NCBI RefSeq assembly: GCF_004297125.1
Contig: NZ_SCVD01000034.1
Location: 1 to 64,000, forward strand
DNA: 64,000 nucleotides
Direction: 5' to 3'
Origin: Phenylobacterium sp.
GTDB taxonomy: Bacteria; Pseudomonadota; Alphaproteobacteria; Caulobacterales; Caulobacteraceae
Positions 59,360 to 64,000 of the stretch are shown here, in pieces (the stretch's first letter is position 1; each line of letters opens with the position of its first letter). The notes below the pieces were generated by a model that saw nothing but the letters and a program-made list of their open reading frames with translations, did not search any database and had not been told where the DNA came from. A program made the translations under genes and the position numbers.

Positions 59360-60270
59360 AGCCCCAGGCCCTTCACCGCATCCCCTTCCACCCGGGCCAG
59401 TTCCTCGTCCGACAGGGTGATCAGCTTCCTCGTCTCCAGGTCGAAGGAGACGGCGATGGCCTCGGCGCTGCCCCACGGGCGGCCGGTGTCGGGGTCCAGC
59501 AGCCAGTGAATCATCCGCCGGAAGCGCGCGTCGCCGCCGGCCAAACCCGATCGCAGCTCCAGCCGGTCGCCGGCCCGGGGCCAGGCGTGGTGGATCAGGC
59601 GATACTCCAGCGCCGCGCCGCCCACCTTCCGTCCGGTGTCCGCGGCCCCAGGGCGCCGGCCGGCGAAGAGGTGCGGAATGCCGTCCGACAGGCGGTGCAT
59701 GAAGGTCTCGGTGCGCATCCGGCCGAAGGCGTCGCAGTCCTGGGCGTCGACCACCCGCAGGCCGGTGCGGACCAGCCCCAGCGCCTCGGCCCGCGCCAGG
59801 CTGGCCTGGGTCTCGACGGGGGCCAGGCCGATGGAGCGGGGGGCGGCGTTCGCCGGAATCTCGACCTTCAACGCCTCGGCGTGCGCCCGGATGCGGTCGG
59901 GCCAGGGGAAGGCGCGGCCGTCGCGGGCGGTGGCGTGGGCGGCCAGGGTCTGGAAGCTGGCCGCCAGCTCCCCGTCCTGGTGGCGCATCAGCAGCATGAG
60001 GCGGGCGTCGGCCTCGCCCAGCTCGATCACGCCGGCGGTCATGGTCAGCGGGGCGCCGGGGCGGGCCTCCTTGATGAAGCGGATGTGCTGCTCGCGGACG
60101 ACCAAGGTGGCCTCGGCGTTGGCGGCGAAGGCGCCCGGCATTCCGAGCTCGGCCGCCAGCCCCGCCAGCGCCTCCATCGACTTGGCGACGTAGAAGCCGA
60201 CGTTGAGGTGGCCCATCTGGTCGCATTCCCAGCTGCCCACACCGCCGCGCCACACTTCCACTTCCGCCAC
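59356..60270 (-). CDS. Acyl-CoA thioesterase-like double hotdog protein
   Basis: 304 aa. Two 4HBT-type hotdog domains: the first with WECDQMGHLNVGFYVAKSMEAL (Asp as catalytic residue), the second around VDAQDCDAFGRMRTETFMHRL. The start GTG 60270 has GGAG 7 nt upstream; TTG 60276 is too close to that site. Converges on the hydrolase gene with a 4-bp overlap. Substrate chain length cannot be told. Confidence 0.85.
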   Translation of the reverse strand: MAEVEVWRGGVGSWECDQMGHLNVGFYVAKSMEALAGLAAELGMPGAFAANAEATLVVREQHIRFIKEARPGAPLTMTAGVIELGEADARLMLLMRHQDGELAASFQTLAAHATARDGRAFPWPDRIRAHAEALKVEIPANAAPRSIGLAPVETQASLARAEALGLVRTGLRVVDAQDCDAFGRMRTETFMHRLSDGIPHLFAGRRPGAADTGRKVGGAALEYRLIHHAWPRAGDRLELRSGLAGGDARFRRMIHWLLDPDTGRPWGSAEAIAVSFDLETRKLITLSDEELARVEGDAVKGLGL

Positions 60271-60321
60271 GCCCAAGCTCCCCGTTCGAGGCGGGAGATT
60301 AGGGGTGCGCGCGGTCCGGGG

Positions 60322-60612
60322 CTAGCGCTTGCCCTCTTCGGCGGGAGGCGTGTCCGCGCCCCGCTTCGCCGCGCTCTGGTTCAGCGAAGGATCCGGACCG
60401 CCGTCGCCGGCGCCCTGCCGCGGCCGCGGGTTGTCCGCGCCTTCGAAGGAGCGTCGCTCTCCGGCCGGGCTCTCGACGCCGTCATCCTTGCTCACCGGCG
60501 GATAGCGTTCCGCCCCGGCGTTGGGCTCGGCGGCGTTCAGGTGCTGGGCGGCGTTGTCCTTGCGGCCCTCGGACTGAATCTTGTCATCGTTCGGGGTTTT
60601 CTCGGCGCCCAT
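60322..60612 (-). CDS. Disordered hydrophilic protein, unknown
   Basis: 96 aa, composed almost only of polar and charged residues with many Gly, Pro and Asp/Asn (NDDKIQSEGRKDNAAQ ... PAEEGKR). No hydrophobic core, so it is probably intrinsically disordered. ATG 60612 with GGGAG 7 nt upstream. Comparable small proteins in these bacteria are often stress-related, but there is no direct indication. Confidence 0.65.
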   Translation of the reverse strand: MGAEKTPNDDKIQSEGRKDNAAQHLNAAEPNAGAERYPPVSKDDGVESPAGERRSFEGADNPRPRQGAGDGGPDPSLNQSAAKRGADTPPAEEGKR

Positions 60613-60733
60613 GGCGAAGCTCCCTTGAATATCGTCCATCTCGGTAGCGCGGTCGGCCGGGGTATCGTTCCGATACCTTTCGCGGGGTCGCGCCCGGAGG
60701 CGACCGGCGCCACACTGTGGATCGGAGGAACCC

Positions 60734-61573
60734 ATGGCCGATAAGCCCGCCAAGGTGCTGGTCCGCCGCCACTCGGGCGTCACGCGGATCACCCACTGGC
60801 TCAATGTGCTGGCGGTCAGCCTGCTGCTGATGAGCGGCCTGCAGATCTTCAACGCCCATCCGGCGCTCTACTGGGGCGCCAAATCCACCTTCGCCGACCC
60901 GTGGGTCTCGATGCGGAAGGTGGAGGTGGCCGGCCAGCCGCGGGGGATCACCACCGTGGGCGACCTCACCTTCGACACGACGGGCCTGTTCGGCTGGTCG
61001 GGGGCTGAAGGCGCGCGCGAGCAACGCGGCTTCCCGGCCTGGGCCACCGTGCCGAGCTGGCGCGACCTGGGCGCCGGGCGAAGCTGGCACTTCTTCTTCG
61101 CCTGGGTCTTCGTGCTGAACGGCCTGGTCTACTGGGCCTGGGGCCTAATCGGCGGCCACGTGGCCAGGGACCTGCTGCCCACCCGCGCCCAACTCAGGCC
61201 GCGCAATATCCTGCACGAGATCGCCACACACGCGCGGCTGCAGTTCCCCAGGGGCGAGGCGGCGCGGACCTACAACGTGATCCAGAAGCTGACCTACCTG
61301 CTGGTCATCGTCGTCCTGCTGCCGCTGATGGTCCTGACCGGGCTGTGCATGTCGCCGGGCTTCAACGCCACGGTCCCCGGGCTGATCGACCTGTTCGGCG
61401 GGCGGCAGTCGGCGCGGACCATCCACTTCCTCTCGGCCAGCGGCATCGTGCTCTTCATCGTGGTCCACCTGGCGCTGGTGGTCGTGTCGGGACTCTGGAA
61501 CAACATCCGCTCCATGATCACCGGACGCTACGCCATCGAAGTCTCGGGCGAAGTCGAAGGGAAGCGGCCATGA
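60734..61573 (+). CDS. Membrane cytochrome b (b561/thiosulfate-reductase type)
   Basis: 279 aa, four to five membrane helices. His residues in the helices (ITHWLNVLAVSLLLMSGLQIF; IHFLSASGIVLFIVVHLALV) would hold the haems. Its stop overlaps the ATG of the molybdopterin protein (ATGA), so the two form one system: the cytochrome passes quinol electrons to the exported oxidoreductase, or the reverse. ATG 60734 with GGAGG upstream. Confidence 0.9.
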   Translation: MADKPAKVLVRRHSGVTRITHWLNVLAVSLLLMSGLQIFNAHPALYWGAKSTFADPWVSMRKVEVAGQPRGITTVGDLTFDTTGLFGWSGAEGAREQRGFPAWATVPSWRDLGAGRSWHFFFAWVFVLNGLVYWAWGLIGGHVARDLLPTRAQLRPRNILHEIATHARLQFPRGEAARTYNVIQKLTYLLVIVVLLPLMVLTGLCMSPGFNATVPGLIDLFGGRQSARTIHFLSASGIVLFIVVHLALVVVSGLWNNIRSMITGRYAIEVSGEVEGKRP

Positions 61574-62343
61574 GCCTCGACCGCCGCCGCTGGCTGGCCG
61601 CCGCCGGGGCCACCCTGGGATCGCTATGGCTGGCGGGCTGCGACAGGCTCGCCACGAACCCGACCTTCACCGGCGTGCTGAAGGTCGCCGAGAAGTGGAC
61701 CAAGCACGCCCAGCGGGCGGTCACGGACCGAAAGGCGCTGGCGCGGGAGTTCACCGCGGCGGACATCTCGAAGGACTTCAAGCCCAACGGCACCATGCGG
61801 CCGCAGGATCCGGAGTACCTGCGGCTGCTGGGCGAGAACTTCGCCGGCTACCGGCTGGTGGTCGACGGGCTGGTGGAGCACCCGCTGGCGCTCAGCCTGG
61901 CCGAGGTCCGCGCCGCCCCGTCCCGAACCCAGATCACCCGCCACGACTGCGTCGAGGGCTGGTCGTCGATCGGCAAGTGGAAGGGCGCTCGCCTGTCGGC
62001 GCTGCTGGACCGGGCGAAGCTGAAGCCCGAGGCGCGCTACATCGTCTTCCACTGCGCCGACACCCTGGATCCGTCGGCGACGGACGGGGCGGGCGTCTAC
62101 TACGAGAGCATCGACCTGATCGACGCCTACCATCCGCAGACGATCCTGGCCTACCAGATGAACGACGCCACCCTGCCGGTGCGCCACGGCGCCCCGCTGC
62201 GCCTGCGGGTCGAGCGCCAGCTCGGGTACAAGCACGCCAAGTACGTCATGCGCGTCGAGGCGGTGGCCTCGCTGGACGGCCTGGGCCGCGGCCAGGGCGG
62301 CTTCTGGCCCGACCGTGGCTACCAGTGGTACGCGGGAATCTAG
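61570..62343 (+). CDS. Exported molybdopterin-dependent oxidoreductase (MsrP/sulfite-oxidase-like)
   Basis: 257 aa. The Tat-type N-terminus (RRRWLAAAGATLGSLWLAGC) combines twin arginines with a lipobox at Cys24. The sulfite-oxidase-like domain contains Cys127 (TRHDCVEGWSSIGKWKG), the expected Mo ligand. It is similar in size to MsrP, but MsrP normally pairs with MsrQ, not with this type of cytochrome b, so the substrate is open. Overlaps the cytochrome gene by 4 bp. Confidence 0.9.
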   Translation: MSLDRRRWLAAAGATLGSLWLAGCDRLATNPTFTGVLKVAEKWTKHAQRAVTDRKALAREFTAADISKDFKPNGTMRPQDPEYLRLLGENFAGYRLVVDGLVEHPLALSLAEVRAAPSRTQITRHDCVEGWSSIGKWKGARLSALLDRAKLKPEARYIVFHCADTLDPSATDGAGVYYESIDLIDAYHPQTILAYQMNDATLPVRHGAPLRLRVERQLGYKHAKYVMRVEAVASLDGLGRGQGGFWPDRGYQWYAGI

Positions 62344-62386
62344 ACATCCTCTCCCCCGTCTAAGCATTCGGCTCGGGGAGCGGACC

Positions 62387-62584
62387 CTAGGCGTGCGGGT
62401 TCTGGAAGATCGCCTCGACGGGCTCTCCGAACAGGGCGGCGATCCGGTAGGCGAGGTCCAGGGACGGGTCGTGCCTGTCGCTCTCCAGCGCGATGATCGC
62501 CTGGCGCGAGACGCCCAGCCGGTCGCCGAGGTCCGCCTGAGTCCAGCCGCGGGCGACGCGCAGCGCCTTCAGACGGTTCCTCAC
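62387..62584 (-). CDS. Small HTH regulator (Xre type)
   Basis: 65 aa from GTG 62584. The HTH is complete: NRLKALRVARGWTQADLGDRLGVSRQAIIALESDRHDPSLDLAYRIAALFGEPVEAIFQ. The start overlaps the stop of a small membrane-protein gene (GTGA). Longer upstream in-frame sequence (to 62,734) belongs to that other gene. It most likely binds the palindrome at 62,736-62,753. Confidence 0.9.
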   Translation of the reverse strand: MRNRLKALRVARGWTQADLGDRLGVSRQAIIALESDRHDPSLDLAYRIAALFGEPVEAIFQNPHA

Positions 62585-62712
62585 CGGGTGGTCCGCACGA
62601 AGGGCGAAACGACGGCGAAGCACAGCCAGAACAGCCGATAGATCATCCAGCCGGGGATATGCGGCGCGTGGGCGTAGCTCTCCACGAACCCCCAGGCGCT
62701 GGCGATCGCCAT
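62581..62712 (-). CDS. Small membrane protein (43 aa) paired with HTH regulator
   Basis: From ATG 62712 the frame gives MAIASAWGFVESYAHAPHIP, then one helix GWMIYRLFWLCFAVVSPFV and a basic end. ATG 62736 in the same frame would add 8 residues but starts directly at the edge of the operator palindrome. The gene ends in the GTGA overlap with the regulator, so the two are one operon. Comparable small membrane protein/HTH pairs are frequent. Confidence 0.6.
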   Translation of the reverse strand: MAIASAWGFVESYAHAPHIPGWMIYRLFWLCFAVVSPFVRTTR

Positions 62713-62735
62713 GGCCGCGCCGGACCTTCGACACA

Positions 62736-62753
62736 TGTAAGGTTAACCTTACA
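62736..62753. promoter_or_regulatory. 18-bp perfect palindrome, operator of the HTH operon
   Basis: TGTAAGGTTAACCTTACA is an uninterrupted 18-bp perfect palindrome. It lies directly before the small membrane protein/HTH operon and 7 bp before the end of purK. Such symmetry is a strong sign of a dimeric repressor site; the downstream Xre-type protein is the natural candidate. Confidence 0.8.
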
Positions 62754-62759
62754 CGCGGC

Positions 62760-63839
62760 CTATAGCGCCTTCAGCTTGTTCACGTGGCCCATCTTGCGGC
62801 CGGGCTTGGCCTCGCGCTTGCCGTAGAGGTGGAGGCGGGTCTCGGGTTCGTGGGCCAGCCTGGCCCAGGCGTCGGCTTCGCCGCCCAGCAGGTTCAGCAT
62901 CTCCACCCGCGCGTGCGGCGTGGTCGGCCCCAGCGGCCAGCCGGCGACGGCGCGGACATGTTGCTCGAACTGGTCCACCGAGCAGCCGTCCTGGGTCCAG
63001 TGGCCGGTGTTGTGGACCCGAGGCGCGATCTCGTTGACCAGCAGCGTCCCGTCCTTCAGCTCGAAGAGCTCGATGCCGACCACGCCCACATAGTCCAGGC
63101 CCTGCAGCACCCGGGCGGCGATCTTCTCGGCCTGGAAGGCCAGGTCGGCGTTCACCAGGGCGGGCGCCATGCTGCGGCGCAGGATGCCGCCTTCGTGGTG
63201 GTTCTCGGCCAGGGGATAGATTGCGGTGGCGCCGTCGCGGCCCCGGGCCGCGATGATCGACAGCTCGCGCACGAAGTCGGCGGGCGCCTCCAGGATCACC
63301 GGCGCCGAGCCCAGTTCGGCGAAGATCGCCGCGGCGTCGGAGGCGTGCTCCACCCAGCGCTGGCCCTTGCCGTCATAGCCCTCGCGGCGGGTCTTCATGA
63401 GCACGGGCGCGCCCATCTCCATGGTGGCGGCCACCGCCTCCTCCGCCGTGTCGGCCGCGGCGAAGGCCACGGTCGGCGCGCCGCTGGCGTTCAGGAACTG
63501 CTTCTCGGCCACCCGGTCCTGGGCGACGGCCAGGGCCTCGGGGCCAGGCGCCACTTCAACGCCCAGCGCCTGCAGCTTCAGCACCGAGGCGGCCGGCACG
63601 TTCTCGAACTCGAAGGTCACCACCTGCGCCACGGCGGCCAGGGCCTCCAGCGCGGCGGGGTCGTCATAGGCGCCGACGATGGTGTGGGCGGCCACCCGGC
63701 CCGCGGGGGAATCGGCATCGCGCTCCAGCACGGCCACGTCGAAGCCCAGGCGAGCGGCGGCCAGGGCCAGCATGCGGCCGAGCTGCCCACCCCCCAGGAT
63801 GCCGAGGGTGGAACCGGGCGGGAGCGGAAGCTCGGGCAT
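62760..63839 (-). CDS. purK: N5-carboxyaminoimidazole ribonucleotide synthase
   Basis: 359 aa, full length. ATP-grasp enzyme of purine synthesis. Typical: TLGILGGGQLGRMLALAAARLG at the start, GAPVLMKTRREGYDGKGQRWV, and EIAPRVHNTGHWTQDGCSVDQFEQHVRAV. Works directly after PurE's partner step; purE lies just upstream. ATG 63839. Confidence 0.97.
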   Translation of the reverse strand: MPELPLPPGSTLGILGGGQLGRMLALAAARLGFDVAVLERDADSPAGRVAAHTIVGAYDDPAALEALAAVAQVVTFEFENVPAASVLKLQALGVEVAPGPEALAVAQDRVAEKQFLNASGAPTVAFAAADTAEEAVAATMEMGAPVLMKTRREGYDGKGQRWVEHASDAAAIFAELGSAPVILEAPADFVRELSIIAARGRDGATAIYPLAENHHEGGILRRSMAPALVNADLAFQAEKIAARVLQGLDYVGVVGIELFELKDGTLLVNEIAPRVHNTGHWTQDGCSVDQFEQHVRAVAGWPLGPTTPHARVEMLNLLGGEADAWARLAHEPETRLHLYGKREAKPGRKMGHVNKLKAL

Positions 63840-63850
63840 CTGTCTCGTCT

Positions 63851-64000
63851 CTACTCGACCGCCTCGGACACGCTGGCGGTCTGGTTCGCGGCGAAGTCGG
63901 CGACGCGCTGGGCGACGCCGTCGTCCGACAGGGCCAGGATCCGCGCCGCCATGAGGCCGGCGTTCTTGGCCCCCGCTTCCCCGATGGCGAGCGTGCCGAC
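63851..64000 (-). CDS. purE: N5-carboxyaminoimidazole ribonucleotide mutase, C-terminal part
   Basis: The window ends inside this gene. The visible 49 residues (VGTLAIGEAGAKNAGLMAARILAL ... ASVSEAVE) are the PurE C-terminus. It precedes purK by 11 bp in one operon. Confidence 0.9.
   Translation of the reverse strand, partial: VGTLAIGEAGAKNAGLMAARILALSDDGVAQRVADFAANQTASVSEAVE

Overview
The window looks like a high-GC alphaproteobacterium, most likely a Caulobacterales member close to Phenylobacterium or Caulobacter. This is inferred from gene content and order (rsmI-yraN, hemW-rdgB, rph/hrcA-grpE, dnaN, purE-purK, a PEP-CTERM protein of the PEPATWALM type), not from a database search. It splits at about 33,955: to the left is an accessory island, to the right is chromosome.

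Left part (1-33,955), the island. The chromosomal gene comM (yifB, Mg-chelatase-like AAA+ ATPase) is cut after about 281 codons at 33,955, and its 3' half is not in the window. The island therefore runs from comM leftwards past position 1. Next to the comM junction lies a 623-aa protein that resembles the Tn7 targeting protein TnsE, behind a short region with several GAAAC-type repeats. Inside the island: (a) 1-1,150, the start of an exported protein divergent from a TetR regulator; (b) 1,544-12,478, a Tn5053/Tn7-like module: DDE transposase TniA/TnsB, AAA+ ATPase TniB/TnsC, TniQ and, 6.6 kb further on, a serine resolvase. Between them sits a four-gene ubiquitin-like conjugation operon in the order Ubl - E2-like - JAB peptidase - E1, the same order as BilA-B-C-D, divergent from a RES/Xre toxin-antitoxin pair, followed by a NYN nuclease and an unknown gene; (c) 12,895-30,268, an amine and amide catabolism block: a tryptophan-tryptophylquinone amine dehydrogenase operon (mauB-E-D-A order), a TonB-dependent receptor, two c-type cytochromes, gabT-gabD, a GABA-permease-like transporter, an amidohydrolase, an amidase, a LysR regulator and a lipoprotein serine hydrolase; (d) 30,511-31,236, a TetR gene broken by an in-frame amber codon.

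Right part (33,956-64,000), backbone: gshB; an AlgI/AlgJ-like acetylation pair whose AlgJ-like member carries C-terminal RTX repeats; a SirB1-like protein; yraN, rsmI, hemW, rdgB; a cluster of very small genes with repeated TGCA-N-TGCA palindromes and a DUF2975/HTH pair; rph, hrcA, grpE, dnaN; a PEP-CTERM protein, a zinc-finger protein, an ABC ATPase, terC, a CHAP amidase, corA, a pentapeptide-repeat protein, an enoyl-CoA hydratase, DUF488 and TetR divergent from an MFS transporter, an alpha/beta hydrolase, a thioesterase, a membrane cytochrome b with a Tat-type molybdopterin oxidoreductase, an HTH/small-membrane-protein pair with an 18-bp palindrome, purK and the end of purE.

The most interesting content is the mobile ubiquitin-like operon: its E2-like protein has no cysteine in the usual catalytic position, and its Ubl ends in a single glycine plus two residues instead of Gly-Gly. 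Second is the comM insertion with its TnsE-like neighbour.
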